Origin: Novosphingobium sp. G106
GTDB lineage: Bacteria > Pseudomonadota > Alphaproteobacteria > Sphingomonadales > Sphingomonadaceae
Reading direction: 5' to 3'
DNA length: 64,000 nucleotides
Assembly: GCF_019075875.1 (NCBI RefSeq)
Contig: NZ_JAHOOZ010000001.1
Location: 3,844,001-3,908,000, forward strand
The notes under the pieces are model-generated. The model was not told the DNA's origin. It did no database searches and saw nothing but the letters and a program-made list of their open reading frames with translations. Below, one piece after another: positions 8,654-17,027 of the stretch (within the stretch, counting starts at the first letter, position 1; each line of letters begins with the position of its first letter). Made by a program: the position numbers and the translations under genes.

Positions 8654-9330
8654 TAGTTCTGTCCGAGAAGCCCGAGACGACCCGCCGGCCGAAGCGCGGC
8701 GATCAATTCGCTCAGAAAGAGCACCAGATTGTCGAACTGCGGCGTCTCGCCCTGGCGCACCGCCGATGAGCGGAACAGGATGCCGTCTCCGATGTACCCC
8801 GCCAGCGCCGCTTCGAAGCGCTGGGTACGCTGCTCGCTCAGGGTGCGCGGAAGCGCGTTGCCCATGCGGGTCCAGTAGACGATGTCCTCGATACGAGAAC
8901 CCGACTTCGCGGTCAGCGCCACAGCAGGCACCGTCTTGCCGGCCCCCGCGGGGATATCCACGAGACGCCGATCGACGATCTCGAAGCCGATCGCCGGATA
9001 GCACACTTCGGGCCGGTGCAGCTGCAGCGAGTCGTTCTGCGCCGCGCCGTAGGCAGCCAGAACCATGATATCGGGCTTGTCGTCGCCGGCGTGGTGATAG
9101 GCGAGCGCCAATTGCTCGGCATAGAGCTTGGCTGCCAGCGATCCCTCGGTCCGCGGAATCACGATGTTGTCGGTCGGGCCCGAAGTCCAGCCGGCCACCA
9201 TCCGAGGCACGAGGTCCTCGAGCTTCGCCCCCTTCGGCATGAGCACGAGCTTCCGGCGCGGACGGAGCCATTCGGCCGTGCCCAGCGCGGCCACGCAGCC
9301 GAGCCCGGCCATGAGATCGCGGCGGTTCAT
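8647..9330 (-). CDS. epsI: EpsI-family protein, exosortase partner
   Basis: A 227-residue protein with the EpsI signature around LHRPEVCYPAIGFEIV (about 104-119) and a Tat- or Sec-like basic N-terminus (MNRRDLMAGLGCVAALGTAEW). EpsI domains occur beside or fused to exosortases, and are thought to assist in the periplasm with sorting or exopolysaccharide export. The start is the ATG at 9328-9330, overlapping the exosortase stop as ATGA, so the two are co-translated. A longer open frame upstream is not EpsI-like and is rejected as a start. Confidence 0.85.
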   Translation of the reverse strand: MNRRDLMAGLGCVAALGTAEWLRPRRKLVLMPKGAKLEDLVPRMVAGWTSGPTDNIVIPRTEGSLAAKLYAEQLALAYHHAGDDKPDIMVLAAYGAAQNDSLQLHRPEVCYPAIGFEIVDRRLVDIPAGAGKTVPAVALTAKSGSRIEDIVYWTRMGNALPRTLSEQRTQRFEAALAGYIGDGILFRSSAVRQGETPQFDNLVLFLSELIAALRPAGRLGLLGQNYA

Positions 9331-10202
9331 CGCGCCTCGCCTTTTCCGAGGAAGCGCGACAGAAGCACGTCGGCTCCGAAGATCAGCAGCAGCGCCAGGC
9401 CGAACAGGACCATTCCGGTCGTTCCGTGGAGGAAGCCCTGGGCGGCTTCGTTGCCGAAATGGTAGGTAATGAGGATGAGCGCCACGACCCGGAGGACATT
9501 CACCAGGATGGCGAAGGGCACAATCAGCGCCAGCAGGGTGAGCGTGTAAGCCCAGGATGCACGGCGAACCATGTAGATATAGAACAGGCTCACCGCGAGC
9601 AGGCCAATGAGCGAGTTCATGCCGGCGCATGCGTCCTCCACCAGCAGCTCGTACTGGGCGACGACGAGCGTAACGCCCTGGCGCGCCACCGGATAGCCGA
9701 GCAAGGCGGTCAGGTGTTCCGCCCAATAGCTGACCAGCAGTTGCAACGGCGCGGTCACGCGGTCCAGTACCCAGCCGGGCACCGGAATGACGAAGGCCAG
9801 GTAGAGCAGCGGGAAGACGAGCTTTTTGATCTCATCGAAGCCGAACAACCGCAGCAACATCGCGATGAAGACCAGATAGAGCGCGAAGACCTCGAGGCTG
9901 ATGAAGTCGTAGGCCCGGCCGAAGATATAGATCAGGAGCGCCGGGATGAACAAGGGCAGCACCCGGCTCCACGGCATGGCATCGCGCGCGCGCGCGAAAG
10001 TCAGGCCCTCATGATAGAGCAGCCAAAGGCCGGTCGCGATGACGATGGGTCCGTGCGCGCCGGCCTCGGTCGACCAGGTCTGGCCGCCGAGACTGACGAT
10101 GGTCGGAATGGTGAGCGCGAGCATGCCGGCCAGCAAGGGCCACCACGGCATTGCCTGCAAACTCCAACCTGACGAAGGCGCGGTGGCCGAATCAGTAGTC
10201 AT
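9327..10202 (-). CDS. xrtV: Exosortase, XrtV type
   Basis: A 291-residue polytopic inner-membrane transpeptidase that recognises PEP-CTERM tails, cleaves them and anchors the protein outside the membrane. The catalytic triad is intact: Cys192 in EDACAGMNSLIGL, Arg238 in NVLRVVALI, His259 in LHGTTGMV. At least seven membrane helices are evident. The XrtV subtype is inferred from the separate EpsI gene, the accessory protein at 7044 and a PEPxxWA-type substrate at 19365. It overlaps the BY-kinase-like gene by 11 bases and epsI by 4, in one operon with Wza- and Wzz-like genes. Confidence 0.9.
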   Translation of the reverse strand: MTTDSATAPSSGWSLQAMPWWPLLAGMLALTIPTIVSLGGQTWSTEAGAHGPIVIATGLWLLYHEGLTFARARDAMPWSRVLPLFIPALLIYIFGRAYDFISLEVFALYLVFIAMLLRLFGFDEIKKLVFPLLYLAFVIPVPGWVLDRVTAPLQLLVSYWAEHLTALLGYPVARQGVTLVVAQYELLVEDACAGMNSLIGLLAVSLFYIYMVRRASWAYTLTLLALIVPFAILVNVLRVVALILITYHFGNEAAQGFLHGTTGMVLFGLALLLIFGADVLLSRFLGKGEAR

Positions 10203-10908
10203 TCAAATAGGTACCCACCACCGTCGTGCGGTCCGCCTCGAGTTCCTCGAGAAGCGTGTGGATGTCCTTGGCGAAGGTCCGCTGGCGCAGGGCGACGACC
10301 ATGGCGTAGCGCGCGACCGAGGCGATGCGCCGGGCGTCGGCGTAGCGGTTGGTCGCGGGCGTATCGACGATCGTCAGATCGTAGTCGCGCATGCACGATC
10401 CGATCAGCGACTTGAAATTGTTGCCGCCGATCTGGTCGGGCACGGTCGGATCGGGATGGCCGGCATAAATCACCGACAGGCAAGGCTGGATGGCATTGAC
10501 CACCTGGCCCGCCGGCAAGGTGTCGTCACGCAGGCATTCGCTGAGGCCGCTTACCGGGGCCACCGGCTGAATGTACTCGTGAATGCCCGGGCTGCGGAGA
10601 TTGGCGTCGACCAGCAGAGTGTTGACGCCGATCTGGGCCATACCCACCGCCAGGTTCGCCGCGAGAAAGCTGCAGCCGGTACCGTCGGAAGGCGAGCAGA
10701 TCGCCAGCGACCGGCGCCCTTCCTGCAAATGGTTCGTCAGCAGGACCGTCCGCAGCGAGCGCAGCGATTCCGCCATCAGCGAGTCCGGGTCGGTCACCAG
10801 GGTCAGCTTGCTGCCGAAGATGAAGCCCGAGGCGGGCGTGTCGGCCGCCTGGTTCGATCCGTCGAAACCACCGGGGGGCGAAAACTCGGAGGAAGTCAAA
10901 TCGTCCAT
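10192..10908 (-). CDS. CpsD/CapB-like BY-kinase family protein with degenerate Walker A
   Basis: A 238-residue relative of bacterial tyrosine kinases that pair with Wzz-type co-polymerases to control polysaccharide chain length. Walker A' (LLVDANLRSPGIH) and Walker B (DLTIVDTPA) are recognisable. The Walker A stretch, however, reads SPSDGTGCS, with cysteine (residue 79, codon TGC) where lysine is normally required, and the C-terminus has only two tyrosines. The protein may therefore bind ATP poorly and act as a structural partner. The start is the ATG at 10906-10908, which overlaps the Wzz-like stop (TGATG). A GTG three bases earlier is the alternative. Confidence 0.8.
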   Translation of the reverse strand: MDDLTSSEFSPPGGFDGSNQAADTPASGFIFGSKLTLVTDPDSLMAESLRSLRTVLLTNHLQEGRRSLAICSPSDGTGCSFLAANLAVGMAQIGVNTLLVDANLRSPGIHEYIQPVAPVSGLSECLRDDTLPAGQVVNAIQPCLSVIYAGHPDPTVPDQIGGNNFKSLIGSCMRDYDLTIVDTPATNRYADARRIASVARYAMVVALRQRTFAKDIHTLLEELEADRTTVVGTYLNDY

Positions 10909-12224
10909 CACGCCTGCTCCGCTCCCGGCCGGCTAGTCAGGAACGGAAACCGTTCCAGCAGAGCCCTACGCTTTTTCGCCGCATCCGTAGTCGTCATCAT
11001 CCCGAGGACGGGCACCTTGTGGTAACGCAGATCTTCCATCCCGCGGACGCGGCGGCTGATCAGTTCGGCGATGAGCGACACCAGGATGCCGAGCGCAGCA
11101 CCCAGGGCGAACGAACCGAAAATGAGCAGCGGCCATTTGGGAAAGTCCGGCGATTCCGGCGCCACGGCGTTGCCGAGCATCGTGAAGCCCATGTCGCTGG
11201 CCTGACTCTGCTGCTGCAGTTCGGCCATGCGCACAGCAGCTTTCTGGTACTGGTCGCGCAGAACCGAAACGTCCGTCGCCAGTTGCCGCGCCTCATCCAC
11301 CTTGCCGCGCTGCGCAAGCACCTTGGCCTGCTGGGCGCCATAGATCGCGGCGATGTTGGGACCGGCCGACATCGTGACGGCTGCGGCACGACCCGAGGCC
11401 GCGATGGCGTCGCGCTGACGCCGCATGTTGAGAAGGTCAGGATTGTTCGGACCGAGCACCCTTTCCGCACTGGCGATGGCAGCATCGGCCTGGGCAAGCT
11501 GCCCTGCAACCGGATTGGCCGGGGCTATCATGGGTGCCGATACTGAGGGGCCCGCACCGGCCAGGGCGGCAAGGCGCAGGCTTTCCTGATCATTGTTCTG
11601 GGAATCGAGCAAGACCCCGTTGGCCGTCTCGAAATCCGTTTTCCGCTTTTCCGCAGTGCGAAGCTGATCGCGCAATTGCTCGGTCTGCTTGCGGAAGAAG
11701 TCCGCGTTGCTGACGGCATCCTCGCGCTTGAACGCTACTGCCTGGTCGACATAGGCGCGCCGGACCGCGTCGGCCACTTGCGCCGATTGCTCGGGCGTCG
11801 AACCGATATACTGGATCTCGAGGATGTTGCTGCCTTCGATCAGGCGGGCATCGGTGCCGTCGATCACGCGCTGCGCCACCCAGCGGCGGAAATCACGCGT
11901 ATCGTCTGCCGACCGGTGGGCATAGGCTGCAGCCATCTGAGGCGACGACGTCCATCCCAGCATGTCGGCAACCCGGCCGGCAATGCGATAGTCCTTGATC
12001 AGTTCGATCTGGGTGCCGACGTAGGCTCGCGCGAAAGTCGACGAGATCATCTCGCCCGTGACCGGATCGGGCTTGACGATATCGAGCATTACCCGCGAAT
12101 TCGCCTTGTAGCGCGCTGGCAGCATCGTTCCGACCAGGACGGCCGCCACGATGCAGCTCAGCATGGCGATGACGAGGATGATCCGCCTGGCCCAGAGGAT
12201 GCGGAGGAACTGAATGGGACTCAT
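10908..12224 (-). CDS. Wzz/GumC-type polysaccharide co-polymerase (chain-length determinant)
   Basis: A 438-residue inner-membrane protein with the Wzz layout: a first membrane helix at about 14-36, a long periplasmic region with coiled-coil stretches (about 170-210 and 300-345), and a second helix at about 365-392 preceded by the proline-rich PESPDFPKWPLL. It lacks a fused kinase domain; the kinase-like protein is encoded next door with overlapping codons. It probably sets polymer length and links the inner-membrane machinery to the Wza-like exporter, 24 bases upstream. Confidence 0.88.
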   Translation of the reverse strand: MSPIQFLRILWARRIILVIAMLSCIVAAVLVGTMLPARYKANSRVMLDIVKPDPVTGEMISSTFARAYVGTQIELIKDYRIAGRVADMLGWTSSPQMAAAYAHRSADDTRDFRRWVAQRVIDGTDARLIEGSNILEIQYIGSTPEQSAQVADAVRRAYVDQAVAFKREDAVSNADFFRKQTEQLRDQLRTAEKRKTDFETANGVLLDSQNNDQESLRLAALAGAGPSVSAPMIAPANPVAGQLAQADAAIASAERVLGPNNPDLLNMRRQRDAIAASGRAAAVTMSAGPNIAAIYGAQQAKVLAQRGKVDEARQLATDVSVLRDQYQKAAVRMAELQQQSQASDMGFTMLGNAVAPESPDFPKWPLLIFGSFALGAALGILVSLIAELISRRVRGMEDLRYHKVPVLGMMTTTDAAKKRRALLERFPFLTSRPGAEQA

Positions 12225-12248
12225 GATATGTATCCTTGACGGCGTACT

Positions 12249-13127
12249 TTAGAAGAAACGCTCTCCGACAAAGATCGTGTCGTTTTCAGTAAGCGGCATG
12301 TCCATCGTCGCCTTGACCTTCTGGCCATTGCGATAGACCGAGATCTTGCCGGCCGAACCACGCTGGGTCAGACCGCCGCTGCGCGCGAGCGCCATGCGGA
12401 TCGTCATGCCGCGCTCGACCTTGTAGGCGCCCGGCGCGCCGACCTGGCCATAGACGTAGAAGATCGGCGCAGCCGCCAGAAACAGCTTGTCGCCGGGCTG
12501 AACGTAAGGGTCTTCGGCAGCGCCGCCGCGTGCGACGTCGGTCACCGGCAGGCGGAATTCCTTGCCGTCCGCGCGGCGCAGCAGGATGTCGTCGGCCGCC
12601 GAAGGCTTGGCGCCGCCGGCGCGGGCCAGAATCTCGGACACGCGATAGACCCGATCCACTGGGACCAAGCCGGGGTTGCCGAACTCGCCCAGCACGGTCA
12701 CGTAGCGGCTGGCATAGCTGACTACGGCCACATTGACGACGGGATCGGTATAGAAGCCGCCATCGCGCAGCAGCTTGTTCACCTGCTCGCGGAACTGGAT
12801 CACGGTGAGGTTGGCCGCCTTGACCGAATGCAGGTAGGGCAGCTGGATCGTGCCGTCGACCTGGACCTGGACGCGCGGGTGAAATTCCTCGCGGCCGAGG
12901 ACGCTCACCTCGACGACGTCGCCGGCGCCGAGGACATAGCCGTCGTCCGTAGCAGCGGCCGCCGGGGCGGGCGCCGCAGGGGTTGCGGCAGGCGCCGCAA
13001 CCGGCGCAACCGGGGACGCGCGATTGATCGGGCGCGCAGCGGACTGAGCGGCGGCCGGAACGACACCGAGGATGAGCGCCAGGAGAGCACCCACCAAAGC
13101 AAACGATCGTGAAAGGCTTCTAGTCAT
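12249..13127 (-). CDS. Polysaccharide export protein, Wza/GumB family
   Basis: A 292-residue secreted protein. A signal peptide ends near AAAQS, followed by a low-complexity Pro-Ala stretch (about 40-62). Then come a poly-export domain (YVLGAGDVVEVSVLG) and two SLBB domains (about 140-290, with VTVLGEFGNPGLVPVD and FYVYGQVGAPGAYKVE). No lipobox cysteine is visible after the signal. It would form the outer-membrane or periplasmic channel for the polymer. The ATG at 13125-13127 has AGGTG before it and is preferred to the GTG at 13145. It begins 10 bases after the barrel-protein stop. Confidence 0.9.
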   Translation of the reverse strand: MTRSLSRSFALVGALLALILGVVPAAAQSAARPINRASPVAPVAAPAATPAAPAPAAAATDDGYVLGAGDVVEVSVLGREEFHPRVQVQVDGTIQLPYLHSVKAANLTVIQFREQVNKLLRDGGFYTDPVVNVAVVSYASRYVTVLGEFGNPGLVPVDRVYRVSEILARAGGAKPSAADDILLRRADGKEFRLPVTDVARGGAAEDPYVQPGDKLFLAAAPIFYVYGQVGAPGAYKVERGMTIRMALARSGGLTQRGSAGKISVYRNGQKVKATMDMPLTENDTIFVGERFF

Positions 13128-13137
13128 GCTGCACCTA

Positions 13138-14367
13138 TTAAGCACCCAACGTGAACCGGGTGTTCACTGCGACGAAGGTATTGCGATAGTCGTAAAAGGT
13201 TCCATTTGCGTTGCGACGCTCATGTCCGACTTCGAGGCCGACGCTCAGCCGCTGGTTTGGCGTGAAATCGAAGCGACCTGAAATCCGGTTGACGCTGTCG
13301 TTGGTCAACGGCGGGCCGAACACGGGCAAGGCCCCGCGGAAGGAGCGTTCGTTCCGGGCGAAAGAGAGGCCTGCCGAAGTCCTCGGGCCAAGCTGGTAGG
13401 TCCCGGAAAGCCCCCAGTCCCGATTGCGCGAATAGAGTGCATTGTTGTTCAACGAGGGATCGATCTGCTGCGACAGGTTGGCTCGCAATTGCAGATTGGT
13501 GGTCGGGACCATGGTAAGGCCCAGGCTCCAGGACATGCCGCTATAGGAGGGCGCCAGGTTGCTCTCCGGCTTGACGTGGCTGAACGCGATGAAGCCATCC
13601 GCCGTCAGCACCGCTCCGATGTTGCGCGACGTGGCCAGCTTAAGCTGGTCCAAGCGATAGCCCGAAAGCCCGACCAGCAAGTTGCGGTTGGGGTACTTCA
13701 GCGTTGTCCGCTCGACCGAAACGTCGAAATTTCCGATCACGGGATTGCTGTAGCTCAGGCCGCCGCCGACGGTCTCGCCGCGATAGTTATCGAGCTTGCG
13801 CACCGCGTTGCTGTTGTTGCCCCAGGTGCGCTCATAATAGACGAGCGGCCGAATCCCCAACGCGTTGCCGCAGCGCAATTCGCCCCGATAGGTTTGCGTC
13901 GTCTCGATATTGCGGACGCTGCCGATGCCCGGAAGATTGACGACGGAGAGATCGTAAAGATTGCTCTGCTGACGATTGACGTGCGGCCTCAGGCCCACCT
14001 GGCAGAACCCGACGTCGAATTCCGCATCGGCGCCGAACGAGATTCGCTCGGCATTGAGGTCGGTATTGCGGCGGTAGAAATCGTAGCCCAGAAAGCCATC
14101 GACGGAGACGCTGTTACGCCCGAAGGGCCGTGTCAGCCTTATCGCCGTACCGATGCTCAAGCGGTCGTCGGAGGCGCTCAGGCCAGGCGTGCCGCCCGCA
14201 GCGATGTTGCTGTCGTGGCGCACTTGTGCGGTGAACGACAGTTCAGTGGTCGGCCCTGACACCGTCTGTGCGCAGGCCGGGGCACTTGCAGCACCCGCCA
14301 ACAGCAGCCCGAGCAGGGTAGTCCTGCGTCGATAATCGTCAGCAATTAGCCATTGGTTGGTCGCCAT
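13138..14367 (-). CDS. Outer-membrane beta-barrel protein of the polysaccharide/exosortase locus
   Basis: A 409-residue protein with a signal peptide (LLGLLLAGAASAPACAQ) followed by about sixteen alternating amphipathic strands, ending in an aromatic-rich strand (NTFVAVNTRFTLGA). This is the pattern of an outer-membrane barrel, comparable to the putative EpsL/GelF-like barrels found with Wza-Wzz-kinase sets. The start at 14367 (MATNQW) is supported by GGGA seven bases upstream. The upstream gene is the EpsD-like PPIase 202 bases away, so this gene may have its own promoter. A role in polymer export across the outer membrane is inferred from context. Confidence 0.75.
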   Translation of the reverse strand: MATNQWLIADDYRRRTTLLGLLLAGAASAPACAQTVSGPTTELSFTAQVRHDSNIAAGGTPGLSASDDRLSIGTAIRLTRPFGRNSVSVDGFLGYDFYRRNTDLNAERISFGADAEFDVGFCQVGLRPHVNRQQSNLYDLSVVNLPGIGSVRNIETTQTYRGELRCGNALGIRPLVYYERTWGNNSNAVRKLDNYRGETVGGGLSYSNPVIGNFDVSVERTTLKYPNRNLLVGLSGYRLDQLKLATSRNIGAVLTADGFIAFSHVKPESNLAPSYSGMSWSLGLTMVPTTNLQLRANLSQQIDPSLNNNALYSRNRDWGLSGTYQLGPRTSAGLSFARNERSFRGALPVFGPPLTNDSVNRISGRFDFTPNQRLSVGLEVGHERRNANGTFYDYRNTFVAVNTRFTLGA

Positions 14368-14569
14368 GTCGTTCCCGTTACTGCAAATTTGCCCCTGACC
14401 CAAGCGTCCCGGGCCCCTGCCCAGCCTGGATCACCCCCTCGTCTCGCGATGAAACATTTGCCCGCCAAAAGATGAATGCACGCGCAACCGCGTCGCTAGA
14501 GCCCGGCTCACGGTCGGGCTCCCGCACTTGCGGCGTCTGGTCCATTCCCTCCCTCGGCCCACACCTCGC

Positions 14570-15439
14570 TCAGTTCGTCTTTCCGGGCGCAGCCGGTTGC
14601 GGCTGAGCCTGAGGCGCCTTCTTGGCCTGATAGTCCGCATTGATGTGGACCTTCGACTGACCAGCCTTGACGATTTCTTCCATGGCCTGGCGAACCTGCG
14701 TGGCGCCGCGCTGCTGCATCAGCAGAAGCCGCGCGATCCGCTGCGACTCCTCGCCGGCAAGCGGCTCTATCCGCGTGCTGGTGATCCGCGCCACCTGAAC
14801 CCCGCTGCCGTTCGGCAGGGCGAGGATCTCGTCGACACCCATGCTGGCGACCTTGGTCGCGACATCGGGATTAAGGTTCAAGGTGTCCAGGACGGCAGCC
14901 GAACGCACGAACTGAACCTTGTTGTTGTTCAATAGGGCCTCGATCTCCGGCATGGTCTTCAGCGGTTCCATCTGCTTGACCACCTTCATGTCGATCTTCG
15001 GGACCAACAGCTGATCGACCGAGATCAGGCGGCGCTGCGAGAAGGTAGCCGGATGCGAGCTGACGAAATCCTTGACCTCATCGTCCGAAACCTTCGGCAC
15101 GCCGCTGGCAATGTTCATCTGCAGCAGCTGGACCATGGCCTGTTCTTCGGCGCGGGCGCGGAACATGGCGGCGAGCGGCGACTTGTCGAGTTCGCGCCGC
15201 TTGGCCTCGGCAACCAGCAGCTTGCGCGCGACGAGACCCTGGAGGGCGGCGCTCTGTGCCGCTGCAGCGAGATTGGGGTCGCTCGGCGCACTCTGCAATT
15301 CCATGCGCAGCTCGGAAGCGGTGATTTCCTTGCCGTCGACCGTCGCGACGACCTGGCCCTTCGGCGCCTGCTTGTCCTCCCCCTTGCCGCAGGAAGCAAG
15401 CGCAAGGCCCAGCACCAGCAGCGAAATACCTCGTTTCAT
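14570..15439 (-). CDS. epsD: EpsD-family peptidyl-prolyl cis-trans isomerase lipoprotein
   Basis: A 289-residue protein with a lipoprotein signal (LVLGLALASCGKG) and a SurA/PpiC-type fold. The N-terminal chaperone helices include VDGKEITASELRMELQ. The PPIase-like centre is short and lacks the strong parvulin motif, as in the EpsD family linked to exosortase and exopolysaccharide loci. It would assist folding of the outer-membrane barrel and exported proteins in the periplasm. The start is the ATG at 15437-15439 (MKRGIS), since the eight residues before it do not extend the signal peptide. It is the first gene of the minus-strand export set. Confidence 0.8.
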   Translation of the reverse strand: MKRGISLLVLGLALASCGKGEDKQAPKGQVVATVDGKEITASELRMELQSAPSDPNLAAAAQSAALQGLVARKLLVAEAKRRELDKSPLAAMFRARAEEQAMVQLLQMNIASGVPKVSDDEVKDFVSSHPATFSQRRLISVDQLLVPKIDMKVVKQMEPLKTMPEIEALLNNNKVQFVRSAAVLDTLNLNPDVATKVASMGVDEILALPNGSGVQVARITSTRIEPLAGEESQRIARLLLMQQRGATQVRQAMEEIVKAGQSKVHINADYQAKKAPQAQPQPAAPGKTN

Positions 15440-15761
15440 AGGCTTAGTCCCCATTACCCTCATGCCCGGCCCTCAGCCTGCCGGTGAACCCTACCGCTAC
15501 ACAATTGCGTCCGCCGACGATAGAGAGAACCTAATTTCATGCGCCGGCCCCCAAATCGGGACATGGCCGGCTGGAACCCGCCCGGTAACGCATCGTTTGG
15601 ACAAGTGGCCTATGGGGGTCGTGGGTGCCGATTGACTTGCCGCGGCGCAGCGAAGATGAACGGATCGAGAGATCGGCGCGCCTCGCTGCGCTCGCTCATG
15701 CGGTTCGACTTCTGTGGCGCGGCATCGTCGGGTTAGCGCTTCATATTCAGGCGGAGCAGCA
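15440..15761. other. Divergent spacer between EpsD-like and nucleotide-sugar dehydrogenase genes
   Basis: About 320 bases with no convincing gene. It should hold promoters for both directions. An 8-base inverted repeat, GCGCAGCG (15645-15652) and CGCTGCGC (15684-15691), is present, but in DNA this GC-rich it may be chance. Confidence 0.4.
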
Positions 15762-17027
15762 GTGAAGATAGTTATTTTCGGTTTGGGCTACGTCGGCTGC
15801 ACCGCAGCCGCCTGCATCGCCAGCCAGGGACACAGCGTCGTCGGCATCGATGTCAGCGCCAAGAAGGTCGAGACGATCAAGGCCGGGCTCTCGCCGATCC
15901 GCGAACCGGGGATCGACGAGCTTCTGGCCGCAGCGCATGCCGAAGGCCGCCTCGACGCTGCCACCGAGGTCGGCAGCCACCTCGACGAAGCCGATATCGC
16001 GATCGTCTGCGTGGGCACGCCGAGCGGCGCCGACGGCGCCCACAACATGAGCTTCATCGCGCAGGTCACGCGCTCGATCGCCAGCGCCCTGAAGCCGGAC
16101 CGCGCGACGCCGCTAACCGTCGCCTACCGCTCGACCATGCGGCCAGGCACGACGCAGCTGATGATCGAGCCGATTTTCCGCTCGTTCCTGGGTGACCGCA
16201 CGGATCGGGTGGTGGAGCTTGTCTACAATCCCGAATTCCTGCGCGAGGCGACCGCGATCAAGGACTATTTCCACCCGCCGAAAATCGTCATCGGCACGAT
16301 GGACGGTGCGCCTTCGCCCAATATGGATCAGCTCCACACCGGCATCGAGGCGCCCGTGTTCCACGTCGGCATCCGCGAAGCGGAGATCACCAAGTTCATC
16401 GACAACAGCTGGCACGCGCTGAAAGTCGCCTTCGCCAACGAAGTCGGGCGGGTCTGCCAGAACCTCGAAATCTCGGCGCGGCAGGTTCACGAAATTTTCG
16501 TGTCGGACACCAAGCTGAACATCTCGGCCTATTACATGCGGCCCGGCAACGCATTCGGCGGTTCGTGCCTGCCCAAGGACGTTCGGGCCTTCCAGCACAT
16601 CGCCGCCGACGTCGGCGCCAATACCCATGTCGTCGACGCACTGCTGCGCAGCAACGACGCGCACAAGCATCACCAGTTCAAGCAGGTCGTCCAGGGCCTC
16701 GAACCCGGTGCCAAGGTGCTGCTGGTCGGCCTGGCCTTCAAGGCCGAAACCGACGACCTGCGCGAAAGCCCCGCGGTCGACATGGCGCGCCGGCTGCTCG
16801 ATGCCGGCTTCAATCTCGAAATCTACGACCCGTCGCTCACCAGCGACAGCCTTATCGGCCAGAACCTGGGCTACGCCTATGCCAACCTGCCGACGATCGA
16901 CACCCTGCTGGTAGACAAGGCAACCGCCGAAGCGGGTGGCTATGCTCTGGTGGTTGCAACCAACAAGATTGCCCAGACGCTGGACCTGCCGGGTGCCAGG
17001 ATCATCGACGTGAGCGTGATCGCATGA
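15762..17027 (+). CDS. UDP-glucose/GDP-mannose dehydrogenase family protein (nucleotide-sugar dehydrogenase)
   Basis: A 421-residue enzyme that oxidises a nucleotide sugar to its uronic acid with two NAD+. The NAD-binding motif GLGYVG is at residues 7-12, and the catalytic cysteine is Cys269 in GNAFGGSCLPKD, with the substrate-binding YNPEFLREATA at about 155-165. The order resembles AlgD/GDP-mannose dehydrogenases more than Ugd, but specificity is not certain. The start is the GTG at 15762 with GGCGGAG before it. It overlaps the glycosyltransferase gene by four bases (ATGA) and so would supply uronic-acid donor to this locus. Confidence 0.88.
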   Translation: MKIVIFGLGYVGCTAAACIASQGHSVVGIDVSAKKVETIKAGLSPIREPGIDELLAAAHAEGRLDAATEVGSHLDEADIAIVCVGTPSGADGAHNMSFIAQVTRSIASALKPDRATPLTVAYRSTMRPGTTQLMIEPIFRSFLGDRTDRVVELVYNPEFLREATAIKDYFHPPKIVIGTMDGAPSPNMDQLHTGIEAPVFHVGIREAEITKFIDNSWHALKVAFANEVGRVCQNLEISARQVHEIFVSDTKLNISAYYMRPGNAFGGSCLPKDVRAFQHIAADVGANTHVVDALLRSNDAHKHHQFKQVVQGLEPGAKVLLVGLAFKAETDDLRESPAVDMARRLLDAGFNLEIYDPSLTSDSLIGQNLGYAYANLPTIDTLLVDKATAEAGGYALVVATNKIAQTLDLPGARIIDVSVIA

